NCBI GenBank assembly: GCA_020636405.1
Contig: JACJXW010000006.1
Coordinates: 124,001-188,000 of the forward strand
Source of the DNA: Lewinellaceae bacterium
GTDB lineage: Bacteria > Bacteroidota > Bacteroidia > Chitinophagales > Saprospiraceae
DNA: 64,000 bases
Reading direction: 5' to 3'
Part shown: positions 8,924 to 18,309 of the stretch, one piece after another
Numbering within the stretch: position 1 is the stretch's first letter
How the letters are laid out: the number at the start of each line of letters is the position of its first letter
Notes under the pieces: generated by a model
What the model saw: the letters and a program-made list of their open reading frames with translations, nothing else
Database searches by the model: none
What the model was told of the DNA's origin: nothing
Program-made: the position numbers and the translations under genes

Positions 8924-9673
8924 TCACCCCAGCCCCTCCAATGCCTCCAGCACCGCCTGGCGCTTGCGGAAGGAGACCGGCACCAGAGCGCTGTCCTGCA
9001 TCTGCAGATAACCCCCTTCTGCCTTGAGGAAAGCTTTCACATGCTGAAGGTTGACCAGATGAGACTGGTGAACTCGCAGGAACGGATGATCCTGCAGGAG
9101 CTTTTCGAACTCCTTTAGTGTTTTGGAGACGAGTAGTTTGCTGCCGTCGATGAAGTAGAAGGTGGTGTAATTGCTGCTGGATTCACAACGGACGATATCC
9201 TTTACATTTACCACCTGTATTTTTTCCTGGGTATGCAGCACAATACGCCTGGGCGCACTGGGTTGCTTCACCGCGTCGAGCAGCAGGCCGAGTTGTCCTT
9301 TGTCTTGCTGGCCGGCCAGTTGGGCAGCTTTCTGGACCGCTTCCTGAAGCTCCTCGGGGTCGAGCGGTTTGAGCAGGTAGTCGATGGCGGCGTAGCGGAA
9401 AGCGCGGATGGCATGGGCGTCGGAAACCGTGGTGAAGATCACCTGGAAGTCAAGCTCGTCGGGCAGGATCTCCAGCAGGTCGAAGCCGGTGCCGTCCTTC
9501 AGCTGTATGTCCAGAAAGAGCAGATTGGGTTTCTGTTCCTTGATCAGCCGGGCGCCGCTGACGACGCCCTCGGCATCGCCGATGACTTCTACTTCCGGGC
9601 AGTATTCCTGCAGGTCGGTGCGAAGCAGCTGCACAGCCTGGGGCATATCGTCTATGATGATTGCGCGTAGCAT
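8924..9673 (-). CDS. LytTR family response regulator
   Basis: This 249-residue protein has an N-terminal receiver domain with acidic pocket IIIDDM (D8, D9), phospho-acceptor D55 in LLFLDIQ, and the conserved YLLKPLD lysine. The C-terminal LytTR DNA-binding domain (about 146-249) contains IVRCESSSNYTTFYF and FLRVHQSHLVNL. It should bind DNA as an output of the large LytS-like kinase encoded about 420 bp upstream on the same strand. The pair fits the usual Bacteroidota propeller-kinase/LytTR arrangement. A MITE now lies between the two genes and may have altered their co-transcription. Confidence 0.92.
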   Translation of the reverse strand: MLRAIIIDDMPQAVQLLRTDLQEYCPEVEVIGDAEGVVSGARLIKEQKPNLLFLDIQLKDGTGFDLLEILPDELDFQVIFTTVSDAHAIRAFRYAAIDYLLKPLDPEELQEAVQKAAQLAGQQDKGQLGLLLDAVKQPSAPRRIVLHTQEKIQVVNVKDIVRCESSSNYTTFYFIDGSKLLVSKTLKEFEKLLQDHPFLRVHQSHLVNLQHVKAFLKAEGGYLQMQDSALVPVSFRKRQAVLEALEGLG

Positions 9674-9769
9674 GGCGTTTTCGTTATTCGTTGGCCGGCT
9701 CTGGGAGCCGGTTGAAAATCGTTATAGTCTACCAAGATTAGTATTTAGGTATTCCGGTTTTATGGTTTT

Positions 9770-9796
9770 CCTGCCTGCTCACCGCAGGTAGGCAGG
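9770..9796. terminator. Short palindrome upstream of the LytTR gene
   Basis: CCTGCCTG pairs with CAGGTAGGCAGG around CTCACCG, giving a 27-bp near-perfect hairpin about 100 bp upstream of the response-regulator start. It may be a terminator or a small dispersed palindrome. The related word AAGGCAGGTG occurs near 22865. Confidence 0.45.
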
Positions 9797-9874
9797 CCGG
9801 TATTGCGGCCAGGCCCTTTCGGAGTCCGTGCTGGGCCAACAATGGACGTGCATGAGGCCACCGCAATATCGTCA

Positions 9875-10089
9875 TAAGTGGCCGGACAGATTTAAATTAC
9901 ATATAAACGACCTCTCCCAAGCTCTCCATCGAAGGCAGTTGTCTCCCCCTGGGGGGAGTTCGAGGGGGGATTTTCGAGGGTTTTCGTCTCTGAATCCCCC
10001 TCCTAACCTCCCCCAGGGGAGGACAATTCCTTCGATTTTAGGGCTAGAGTAAAGGTTTTATAAGTAACCTAATACTGTCCGGCCACTTA
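9875..10089. mobile_element. MITE with 13-bp perfect terminal inverted repeats flanked by TA
   Basis: TA-AGTGGCCGGACAG at 9875-9889 is mirrored perfectly by CTGTCCGGCCACT-TA at 10075-10089. A second, longer inverted repeat lies inside (9928-10036, ATCGAAGG...CCTTCGAT) with G/C runs CCCCCTGGGGGG. TA flanks and short inverted ends with no transposase fit a nonautonomous IS630/Tc1-mariner-type element. It ends 5 bp before the TGA stop complement of the histidine kinase. The 9674-10094 gap holds no gene. Confidence 0.75.
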
Positions 10090-10094
10090 GCCTT

Positions 10095-13073
10095 TCATTC
10101 TGAAAAAGCGACTCGTACCACCACCTCCGTTCCTCCAACTTCTCCATTCTCCATCATCCACTCCCTGATCTCCAGGGGAGCGCGGATGTTGTGTTCTTTG
10201 CTCAGCACTTCCAGCCGTTCCCGGATGGACTGCAGGGCGGTGGATTGGTGGCTGGTATCTTTATTCTTCCGGCGGCTTTCCTCTATTCCGATGCCATTGT
10301 CCCGGATGATGATTTCCAAAATAGGGCCTTTTTGCTGAAAAGCCAGCTTGATGTGCCCTTTTTTGCCAGACGGGGCGATGCCGTGCCGGATGGCATTTTC
10401 AAGAAAGGGCTGCAGGAGCATTGGGGGGAGCAGTACGGTATCTTCTTCCAGTCCGGGGCTAAGTTGGATGTCATAATCGAACAGGCCGCCCCGGATGTGG
10501 CTCTCCAGGCCGAGATAGTTGCGCAGTACCGTCAGTTCGTCTTCCAGGCTCACCCGTTCCTTGCGGGAATTGTAAAGAATAGCGCGCATCAGGCGGGCGA
10601 ACTGGTTCAGCAGGCGGCGGGCGGTTGCCTGGTCCTGCTGTACGATCATGCTCTGGATGGAGTTCAGGGCGTTGAATATGAAATGGGGGTTCATCTGGAG
10701 TTGCAGGGCCTTTTGTTCCAGTTCCAGCAGGTGTTTTTCCATCTCCAGGCGATCCCGATCCAGGCGGGCCTGTTGGCGGATACGGCGGATGCGCCATCCG
10801 GTAAACAGGGCGATCAGGAGGGCCAGCGCGCCTATGGCCGCCATGCGGAACCACCAGGTGGCCCAGAAAGGGGGTTCGATGGTGAAGCTGGCTTCCAGCG
10901 GAGTAGGGGTGGGCACCCCATCCTCGTTGAAGGCGCGTACCTGAAAGGTATAATTACCGGGCGGAAGGTTGGAATAGGTAACATTATTGCGCCGGGAGGG
11001 GGGCGACCATTCTGTTTCCTGGCCCAGCAGCCTCCACTGATAGGTGGCTTTTTCCGGGTTGGGGTGGTTGATGCCCAGAAATTCGAATTCGAGGTGGTTC
11101 TGGTTGTAGGGCAGTACCAGAGAGTCCTTCAGTTGGTGCCAGGGGCCGAGCAGTGAGGCATACGGCGTTCTTTCCAGCGGCTCGTAAAAAAGGCGAATAT
11201 CGGTGAAGTGTAGAGCCGGAGGGATGGCATTGGAAAAGCTGTATTGGGCGTTGTAGCGCATCAGCCCGTTCACGGTGCCAAACCACAGGTTGCCCTGGCG
11301 ATCCTTCAACACGGCATTCTGAGCGGTTTCAATGCCGGCAAAGCCTTCCGCCCGGCCGAAATGGCGGATCGATTTGACGTTGCCTTCGGCGTCCAGCGTC
11401 AGGCGGTCGAGGCCGAGCTGGCTGCCGGCCCACAGTTGGCCATCGGGCCCGCAGGCGAGCAGGTAAATGTTGTTGGACGTGAGCCCCTCCACCGGAACGG
11501 CCCGGCAGGAATCGCTCTGGTATGACAGGCGGGCAATGCCCCCGCCGGCTGTCCCCACCCATACGAATCCGGTGCTGTCCTGCGCCAGGCAACGGATGGC
11601 GCCGCGGGGCATGCCTTCGGCCTGGGTTATAAAAAAACGGGTGCGCCCTGCTGCCCAAAGCCCGAGCCCGGAAGGAGTGCCGTACCACAGTTGGCCCAGG
11701 CTGTCCCGCAGCAGGGCAAAGATACGTTCGTCTATTAGGCCCTCGTTCTTTCCGATGGTTTGGATGCGCAGCCCATCCGGTAGGGAATCGACCTGTACGC
11801 GGGAGATGCCGCCATCGGCCGTGCCTGCCACGATGGTTCCCGATGGCTCCCGGATCAACACGCGCACCCAGTTGCCGCTCAGCCCGGCCTGTTTGTCGAT
11901 GGAGTAGGCGGCAGTATCGCCCAGGATGAACAGCCCCCGTCCTTCGGTGCCCGCCCAAACCCGGTTGCTGTCGTCGGTGATGAGCGCCCGTGACGTGATG
12001 CCGCCGAAGCCGGGCAGGCGTTGGAACGTGGTGTCATTGTACCGGGTGATGCCCTCCTGCCCGCAGGAGAGGAGCAAGTGGCCGGCAGTATCGGTGGCCA
12101 GCGCGTAGGTGTAATTATCGGGCAGGCCGTCCTTTTCTGTATATTGTACGAATTGCTGGCCGGAATACTGGCTCACTCCATTGCCGCCGGAGCCGAACCA
12201 GAAATCACCCCACCGGCTTTCTGCTATGGCAAGGATGTGGTTGCTGCACAAGCCGTCGGCCTCCGTCAGCTGCTCGTAGGAAAGGCCCTCCGGGGCCCAG
12301 TTCATCAGGCCGGCATCGAGGGTGCCCGCCCAGAGGCGCCCGTCGGAAGCAGGCAGCAGACAAAGGATGAAGTTGCTGATGTTCTGATAAACCAGTTGGA
12401 AGTGCCCGTCGTACCGGTACAGCCCCCGGCCGTAGGTGCCCATCCAGATCTGGCCAAGGCTGTCCCGGCTGATGCTCCGAACCTGAGCTTGTGCCAGCGC
12501 TCCGGGTAAAGAAGGGCGGATAAGTCTTCCGTTTTCGTACCACTCAATTCCGCTTTGGGCGCCCATCCATAAGCGCTGCCCTTCCTGAAACAGGCAGTAA
12601 GTGGGGCTGTCACTGATGCGGGTTAGTGGTATGCTGTCGTGGATATACAGGAATAACCCGGAGGAGGCTCCGATCCAGACAGTGTCCGGCCCGGTGGAGC
12701 GAATGGCATGGATTTCACTGTCCAGTTGAGCAGCCACCGGCTTGAAGGCCAGGCCATCGTAACGGCAAAGCCCATTTCTGGCGCCGATCCAAAGCTGCCC
12801 GTCGCTGGTTTCGTGGAGGGCAGTGATGTAGTTGCCGGGAAGCCCGTCCCGGGTGGAGAAATTCTGAAAGCGCTGGCCATCGTAACAACTGAGCCCGCCG
12901 CCTTCCGTTCCCATCCAGATGTAGCCGCGGCTGTCTTCCAGCAGAGCGTTGACTCGGGATTGTGCCAGCCCTTCCTGCACGGTGTAATTGCGGAAGTTGA
13001 ACTGCTGCCCCGATAGCCAGAAAGGTAAGGCCAGGAAGGCCAGAAAAAGCCGGTATTTTGCTTTCCTGTACAT
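10095..13073 (-). CDS. Hybrid-propeller sensor histidine kinase (reg_prop, Y_Y_Y, LytS-type kinase)
   Basis: The product is 992 residues. ATG 13073 is preferred over an upstream ATG because it opens a signal peptide (MYRKAKYRLFLAFLAL to WLSGQ). Residues about 25-700 are tandem two-component-regulator propeller repeats (G-x-x-W-x-G-T...G-L-x-x-Y-D-G), enough for two seven-bladed propellers. A Y_Y_Y beta-sandwich follows (about 705-775, YSNLPPGNYTFQVRAFNEDG). One transmembrane helix (about 785-805) and a coiled coil come next. The kinase is LytS/His_kinase type, with H in NPHFIFNALNS and ATP-binding FLENAIRHGI and DNGIGI. The periplasmic propellers probably sense a ligand and phosphorylate the LytTR regulator encoded just downstream. 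Confidence 0.93.
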   Translation of the reverse strand: MYRKAKYRLFLAFLALPFWLSGQQFNFRNYTVQEGLAQSRVNALLEDSRGYIWMGTEGGGLSCYDGQRFQNFSTRDGLPGNYITALHETSDGQLWIGARNGLCRYDGLAFKPVAAQLDSEIHAIRSTGPDTVWIGASSGLFLYIHDSIPLTRISDSPTYCLFQEGQRLWMGAQSGIEWYENGRLIRPSLPGALAQAQVRSISRDSLGQIWMGTYGRGLYRYDGHFQLVYQNISNFILCLLPASDGRLWAGTLDAGLMNWAPEGLSYEQLTEADGLCSNHILAIAESRWGDFWFGSGGNGVSQYSGQQFVQYTEKDGLPDNYTYALATDTAGHLLLSCGQEGITRYNDTTFQRLPGFGGITSRALITDDSNRVWAGTEGRGLFILGDTAAYSIDKQAGLSGNWVRVLIREPSGTIVAGTADGGISRVQVDSLPDGLRIQTIGKNEGLIDERIFALLRDSLGQLWYGTPSGLGLWAAGRTRFFITQAEGMPRGAIRCLAQDSTGFVWVGTAGGGIARLSYQSDSCRAVPVEGLTSNNIYLLACGPDGQLWAGSQLGLDRLTLDAEGNVKSIRHFGRAEGFAGIETAQNAVLKDRQGNLWFGTVNGLMRYNAQYSFSNAIPPALHFTDIRLFYEPLERTPYASLLGPWHQLKDSLVLPYNQNHLEFEFLGINHPNPEKATYQWRLLGQETEWSPPSRRNNVTYSNLPPGNYTFQVRAFNEDGVPTPTPLEASFTIEPPFWATWWFRMAAIGALALLIALFTGWRIRRIRQQARLDRDRLEMEKHLLELEQKALQLQMNPHFIFNALNSIQSMIVQQDQATARRLLNQFARLMRAILYNSRKERVSLEDELTVLRNYLGLESHIRGGLFDYDIQLSPGLEEDTVLLPPMLLQPFLENAIRHGIAPSGKKGHIKLAFQQKGPILEIIIRDNGIGIEESRRKNKDTSHQSTALQSIRERLEVLSKEHNIRAPLEIREWMMENGEVGGTEVVVRVAFSE

Positions 13074-13243
13074 TGGGTAGGAAGATAGAAAAATTTTCAG
13101 TACAGGAGTGCCATTAGCGTGGATTGGGGTGAGCGTGAGCACTCCCTTTTGTTATGAAAATTTCATTTATGGTTGTGGAAGTGTCTTCAGCCCCATCTTG
13201 GTAGCACCCGGCTCGGAAAATTCCGCTTTCCGGCCTTAAGGCT

Positions 13244-14620
13244 TCACAGCCAGGGGCCGTACTTTGTAATACTGAAAAAGGATTTTCCATCGTAGCGGAA
13301 CAGTCCCATCCAGCCTCCAAACCAAAGCCTTCCTTCCCTATCTTCAAAAGTGCATTGTATAGCCCCGCTGGCAAGGCCATCCTCTTCATGGAAGTTGGTT
13401 AGGGATTCTCCATCGAAACGGTAAACCCCAAAACTTTCAACAGGGAACCAAATGTTGCCGGAATGATCTTCATACAGGCTCCATGCTTCCGTGCCGCTAT
13501 CCCTTTCTTTGGTGGGCATTCGGGTGAAGGAGGTTCCATCCCACCGACAAACTCCATTGTAATGAGTAGCAAACCAAATGTTTCCATCCTTATCTTCCAG
13601 AATATCATTTACACTATTATCAGGCAAGCCGTCCTTCGTTGAAATATTGGATAGGGAGCCCCCTTGTCCGGACGGCAGGTGGGCATCGTAGATATAAGCG
13701 CCTCCATTGGTGCCGAACCACATTTTTCCGTGGCTGTCTTCCATAATGCTGTGCACTATTCTGGCACTTGTAACGCCCCGGTTGGGATCAGGCTCAGTTT
13801 CCGGAAGATCAAATGGCGTAAATACTTTCCCATTGAACCGGCTTACCCCTTGCAAAGTGCCTATCCAGATTATTCCTTTTCGGTCTATTGCCAGGCTCCA
13901 AACATCATTATGGATCAGACCATCCTTCTTGGTAAAATTAGTGAATGATGTTCCGTCATATTTGGTTAGCCCTCTTTCCGTCCCAAACCAAACATTACCG
14001 GCTGCATCCTCTACCATTCCTCTTACCACAACACCACCAAAGCCTTCCTCAACAGAGAAATATTCGAGCGTATCTCCGTCGTAGCGTGCAACCCCATCAC
14101 CTTGAGTGCCGAACCATAGATCCCCGCTTTTATCTTGAAATATCCTGCGGACAAACGGGCTTATCAGCGTGTCAGAATCGAGAATGGCCTGAAGGTCAGA
14201 GCGCTCGGCATTTTGTTTGGTAAGCTCGTATTGTTTGCCTTCCTGATCAGCTAAAACAAGGTTATTCCCTTTGAAAAAGAATCTATAGGTAACATCGCCC
14301 AACGATAGATGATGGACATCAGCAATACGCCATTTTCCACTGTTCTTCTCCCCATTATTTGTAAGTTGGAAGTTGTTATCTTCGAAAAGTTCTAAGGCGC
14401 CGAATACTTCCTTGTCAGAACTGGCTGAGGCCCATTTACCGACCATGTTTTGGTATTGTTGTTCATAGGGAGTTAGTATATCGGACAGCGTTTTACTTTC
14501 TACTTGCCGGGTAATGCTGTCTTTTGAACTTTCCGTTCGGGATTGTCCTGAACAAGAAGCGATGAAAACAAGAAAGAAAAAAAGGAATTGGGCCGGTGGG
14601 AATGCTAAAGTCTTGTTCAT
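13244..14620 (-). CDS. Kinase-less seven-bladed propeller lipoprotein
   Basis: This 458-residue protein has a lipobox FIASC (Cys23). A domain of about 110 residues contains GKWRIADVHHLSLGDVTYRF, resembling a lipocalin-like strand pattern. Seven reg_prop blades follow (GDLWFGTQ, GNVWFGTE, GIIWIGTL, GKMWFGTN, GNIWFATH, GNIWFPVE, GRLWFGGW), and the chain then stops. It is the sensor part of a propeller kinase without membrane helix or kinase. It lies 170 bp upstream of the complete propeller kinase on the same strand and could present ligand to it or act as a decoy. That role is inference. Its start ATG 14620 faces the divergent ILVBL-like gene. Confidence 0.82.
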   Translation of the reverse strand: MNKTLAFPPAQFLFFFLVFIASCSGQSRTESSKDSITRQVESKTLSDILTPYEQQYQNMVGKWASASSDKEVFGALELFEDNNFQLTNNGEKNSGKWRIADVHHLSLGDVTYRFFFKGNNLVLADQEGKQYELTKQNAERSDLQAILDSDTLISPFVRRIFQDKSGDLWFGTQGDGVARYDGDTLEYFSVEEGFGGVVVRGMVEDAAGNVWFGTERGLTKYDGTSFTNFTKKDGLIHNDVWSLAIDRKGIIWIGTLQGVSRFNGKVFTPFDLPETEPDPNRGVTSARIVHSIMEDSHGKMWFGTNGGAYIYDAHLPSGQGGSLSNISTKDGLPDNSVNDILEDKDGNIWFATHYNGVCRWDGTSFTRMPTKERDSGTEAWSLYEDHSGNIWFPVESFGVYRFDGESLTNFHEEDGLASGAIQCTFEDREGRLWFGGWMGLFRYDGKSFFSITKYGPWL

Positions 14621-14760
14621 ACATGAGTTATTTTATTTTGCCAAGATAGGACAAAGTAATTCCCACCGGCTTTGCCAAATGTAAATTGATGTAAAGGAGT
14701 TGTAAATATTCCCTGTCTCAGGGAAAAGTCCTATTTTAAAGCAACATAAAAACCAAAAAT

Positions 14761-16488
14761 ATGAACGGCGGCCAGCTCATCTCCCGCGTCCTCCAAAACC
14801 ACGGCGTGCAGCACCTCTTCACCCTCTGCGGCGGCCATATTGCCCCCATCTATGTAGAAGCGGAAAAACTGGGCATTCGGATAATCGATGTGCGGGACGA
14901 AGCTTCGGCGGTGTTCGCTGCGGATGCCATCGCCCGCCTTACCGGCATACCTGGGGTGGCGGCAGTCACCGCCGGGCCGGGCGTCACCAATACCATCACT
15001 GCCCTGAAGAATGCCCAGATGGCCCAGTCGCCGGTCCTGCTGCTGGGAGGTGCAACGGCCACCCTGCTGCGCAACCGGGGCGCTCTGCAGGACATCGACC
15101 AGATGGCGCTCGTCCGGCCCCATGTCAAGTGGGCTGCCCGGGTGAAGCGGCAACGGGAGATCGCCCCGGCCCTGAACAAGGCCCTGCGCATCGCCCGCTC
15201 CGGGGTGCCCGGGCCGGTGTTCTTGGAAGTGCCGGTCGATCTGTTGTACAATGAAGAAACCGTGCGGGAGTGGTACGGCAAAAAGAACACCGCCGGGGCT
15301 TCCCTTGTGGAGAAGACGGTGCAGTGGTACATCAACCGCCACGTCAACGCCCTGTTTAGCGGCATGCAGGGCAATAGCCTGCCTGGCCCTGAAGAACCAC
15401 AGATCCCCGCCTTCACCCAAACAGAAGTCAACGCCGTAGCCGCCGAGGTGAAAAAAGCGCGGCGGCCTTTGATGATCATCAGCAGCGGCGCCATGATGGA
15501 GGTGGAAAATGCCCGTACCCTGTGTGCCGCAGTGAAGCGTATGGGCATCCCGGTTTACCTCAGCGGTATGGCGCGCGGCCTCACCGGGCACATCAGTGAG
15601 GTACAGTACCGCCACAAGCGCAAAATGGCCCTGCGCGAGGCCGACTGTATCCTATTGTGCGGTGTGCCTGTTGACTTTCGGCTCGACTACGGCAGCCACC
15701 TCAACCGGAAGGCCCGCAAGATCGTTATCAACCGCAGCCAGGAGGAGCTGAAGAAGAATATTTCCCCGAATAAGGCCATCCTGGCGGATCCCGGCGCTTT
15801 CCTTATTGAACTGTCGGGGGCAGCGGATACCTTTCCCGACTGGAGCGATTGGAAAGAACAGCTTCGGCAAAGAGAAGACGCCCGTGAAGCGGAGATCCGA
15901 AAAACGGCGGAGGCCCGTATTGATGGCGTCAACCCGGTGGCCTTCTTCCTGCAGATGGAGGGACTCCTTCCCGACCGCTCCGTGCTGATCGCCGACGGGG
16001 GCGACTTTGCCGCCACGGCCTCTTATACCTTGCGCCCCCGGCGCCCTCTGGCCTGGCTCGATCCCGGTGTTTTCGGAACCTTGGGCGTCGGCGGCGGCTT
16101 CGCCATGGGCGCCGCCCTCCGTTACCCGAATGATTACATTTGGATCATTTACGGCGACGGCAGCGCCGCCTACAGCCTCATGGAGATGGACACCTTCCGG
16201 AAATACGGCATGAAAGTATGCGGCATCATCGGCAACAATGGCTCCTGGGAACAGATCGCCCGCGACCAGGTGACCCTGCTGGGGTCGGACACCGCCACCA
16301 GCCTGCCCCGGTCCGATTACCACAAGGTTGCCGAAGCGTTCGGCGCCGCCGGTGAACGGGTTGAACAACTGGAAGACGTCGAAGGCGCTCTGAAACGGGC
16401 CATGGAAAGCATGGACAAGGGCGTTCCCTATGTGATCAACGCCATCATCGGCTCGACGGACTTCCGGCAGGGGAGTATTTCGATGTAA
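14761..16488 (+). CDS. ThDP-dependent lyase resembling human ILVBL/HACL2 (2-hydroxyacyl-CoA lyase-like)
   Basis: This 575-residue protein has three domains: pyrimidine-binding (1-175), central (about 225-345) and diphosphate-binding (about 385-560). The catalytic Glu is in VRDEASAVFAADA and the ThDP-Mg motif runs from GDGSAAYSLMEMD to GNNGSW. Blocks such as VTAGPGVTNT, KNAQMAQSPVLLLGG, WLDPGVFGTLGVG and the C-terminal STDFRQGSI closely match what I recall of vertebrate ILVBL, which was later named HACL2 and cleaves 2-hydroxyacyl-CoA in alpha-oxidation. True acetolactate synthases differ in the middle region, and no regulatory subunit gene is present. The CoA-transferase 30 bp downstream supports a CoA-ester substrate. 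Confidence 0.85.
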   Translation: MNGGQLISRVLQNHGVQHLFTLCGGHIAPIYVEAEKLGIRIIDVRDEASAVFAADAIARLTGIPGVAAVTAGPGVTNTITALKNAQMAQSPVLLLGGATATLLRNRGALQDIDQMALVRPHVKWAARVKRQREIAPALNKALRIARSGVPGPVFLEVPVDLLYNEETVREWYGKKNTAGASLVEKTVQWYINRHVNALFSGMQGNSLPGPEEPQIPAFTQTEVNAVAAEVKKARRPLMIISSGAMMEVENARTLCAAVKRMGIPVYLSGMARGLTGHISEVQYRHKRKMALREADCILLCGVPVDFRLDYGSHLNRKARKIVINRSQEELKKNISPNKAILADPGAFLIELSGAADTFPDWSDWKEQLRQREDAREAEIRKTAEARIDGVNPVAFFLQMEGLLPDRSVLIADGGDFAATASYTLRPRRPLAWLDPGVFGTLGVGGGFAMGAALRYPNDYIWIIYGDGSAAYSLMEMDTFRKYGMKVCGIIGNNGSWEQIARDQVTLLGSDTATSLPRSDYHKVAEAFGAAGERVEQLEDVEGALKRAMESMDKGVPYVINAIIGSTDFRQGSISM

Positions 16489-16518
16489 ATTGATAAAGAT
16501 CTTCCAGATCAATTCATT

Positions 16519-18225
16519 ATGACCATTTCTGAAAAAGTAGGCCTGGTCCTGCACATCCTCCGCTGGCGGTTCACCTGGTCGAAGCGCGACCTGGGGTATC
16601 GCCCCAAAGGGAAAGTTTCCGAAAAATTCATCACCGCCCGTGAAGCGGCGAAAAAGATCCCGGACGGAGCCTGTGCCGCCTCCAGCGGCATGGCGGGCAA
16701 TGCCCGCTGCTCCGTCTTTTTCTGGGCGATCCGGGAGGCCTTTCAGCAGGAAGGCCACCCGCGCGCCCTCACCTGGATCAACGTGGGCGCTCAGGGCAGC
16801 CGCGGCAAGGTGCCGGGTACCGTTGAAGAGCTGGGCCTGCCTGGCCTCCTGTCGCGCTACATTGCCGGCCACCTGGAAACCACCAAGGCGCAGCTGCGCC
16901 TGGCGGACGAAGGGCAGCTCGAACTGCACACCATGGCCCAGGGCGCCATGGCCCGCCTGTTTGAGGCTCAGGAGCAGGGCGAAACCGAGCTGCGCACGGA
17001 GGTAGGCCTGGGTACCTTCCTCGACCCCCGCGTGGGCGAGGGCTCCCGGGTGAGTCCTGGTGCAAAAGGCCAATTCATCCGGGCAGATGGGGATGCGCTG
17101 GTGTATACCCTGCCGAAAGTAGAAGTGGCCCTGTTCAACGCACCCTACGCCGATGCGGAGGGCAACATCTATTTCCACCACGCTTCCTGCCTTTCCGAAA
17201 ACGAGTACCTGGCCCGCGCCGCCCGCGCTAATGGAGGGCTGGTGATGGCCACCGTCAGCGCGGTCATTCCCAAAGACGAAGCCAGGATCAGCATGCCGGC
17301 GGATAAGGTAGACTACATCGTCGTCCACCCTTACAACGAACAGACGGCCAGTGTCCGGCAGCACCGCTATTGGCCCATGTTCACTCCCGGCGGCAATGTG
17401 GAGACCGACGCGGCGGCGGCCCGCCTTAAGTTCATGAATACCCTGCTGAAGATCACGCCGGTGCGGGACGAGGTCGGCAACGCTATGGCCCGCCTGGCGG
17501 CCACCCTCTTTGCCCGCGAGGTGCCGAGGGGCGCTATGATCAATATTGGTGTAGGCTTTCCGGAGGAGGTAGCCCGCTATGTCATAGGGCAGGGGCTGGG
17601 GAAAGAATTGACCTTCACCACTGAGGCGGGAGCCTACGGCGGCCTGCCCGTCCCCGGCGTTTTCTTCGGGGCGGCCATCAACCCGGAGAAACTGATCTCC
17701 TCTACGGAGATGTTCCACCTCTACCTGGAGAGGCTGGGCGCCTGTGTGCTGGGCTTCCTGGAAGTGGACGAAAAAGGCAATGTCAATGCTTCCCGGCGCG
17801 GCCCCCGCATGATCGACTTCGTTGGCCCGGGGGGCTTTCCGGATATCGCCTATGGCGCCAAAACGGTGATCTTCATCGGTACCTGGATGGCCGGGGCGGA
17901 ATTCAGGATCGAGGAAGGGCGGATGAGGCTGGCCAAATCCGGCCTTCCCAAGTTCGTTAAGTCAGTGGATCACATCACCTTTAGTGCCAAGGAAGCGCTG
18001 CGTATGGGCAAAAAGGTATTCTACGTGACCAACGTGGGAGCATTTCAGCTTACTCCGCAGGGCCTCCTGCTGTCCTGCGTCCTACCAGGGATCGATGTTC
18101 AGAAGGATATCCTGGAGAGCTGTCCGGCAAAGGTTTTGCTGCCGGAAGGGCCGGTACCGGTGGTGGATGCTTCGATCGTGACGGGGGATGGGTTTCGGCT
18201 GGTATGGCCGCAAGGAGGGTATTAG
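16519..18225 (+). CDS. Family I CoA-transferase (acetate/propionate CoA-transferase type, fused alpha-beta)
   Basis: This 568-residue single chain corresponds to fused alpha and beta subunits. The alpha half carries IPDGACAASSGMAGNAR and the FNAPYADAEGNIYF segment. The beta half carries NIGVGFPEEVARYV and the active-site glutamate motif TFTTEAGAYGG, where a Glu-CoA thioester forms. The YdiF/Pct group transfers CoA between short-chain acyl-CoAs and carboxylates. It is unusual in its extended N-terminus (about 40 residues before the first Rossmann strand) and its divergent glycine loop. It starts 30 bp after the ILVBL-like gene and is almost certainly co-transcribed, so it could supply the 2-hydroxyacyl-CoA that the lyase cleaves. 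Confidence 0.87.
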   Translation: MTISEKVGLVLHILRWRFTWSKRDLGYRPKGKVSEKFITAREAAKKIPDGACAASSGMAGNARCSVFFWAIREAFQQEGHPRALTWINVGAQGSRGKVPGTVEELGLPGLLSRYIAGHLETTKAQLRLADEGQLELHTMAQGAMARLFEAQEQGETELRTEVGLGTFLDPRVGEGSRVSPGAKGQFIRADGDALVYTLPKVEVALFNAPYADAEGNIYFHHASCLSENEYLARAARANGGLVMATVSAVIPKDEARISMPADKVDYIVVHPYNEQTASVRQHRYWPMFTPGGNVETDAAAARLKFMNTLLKITPVRDEVGNAMARLAATLFAREVPRGAMINIGVGFPEEVARYVIGQGLGKELTFTTEAGAYGGLPVPGVFFGAAINPEKLISSTEMFHLYLERLGACVLGFLEVDEKGNVNASRRGPRMIDFVGPGGFPDIAYGAKTVIFIGTWMAGAEFRIEEGRMRLAKSGLPKFVKSVDHITFSAKEALRMGKKVFYVTNVGAFQLTPQGLLLSCVLPGIDVQKDILESCPAKVLLPEGPVPVVDASIVTGDGFRLVWPQGGY

Positions 18226-18309
18226 GGACATGGCCGCAACCCCGATACCCTGCCCCTCTCCAAACATTCTCCCCTTCCCCCTGTTCTACATCCAAACATT
18301 TCGGAATCC

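Noticed and set aside
14761..16488. Acetolactate synthase large subunit (ilvB) name
   Set aside because: The blocks fit ILVBL/HACL2 better, no ilvN or other branched-chain genes are nearby, and a CoA-transferase is co-transcribed.
15652..17718. 688-codon minus-strand frame across the ILVBL-like and CoA-transferase genes
   Set aside because: His/Arg-rich antisense shadow. Both plus-strand genes match known families along their full length.
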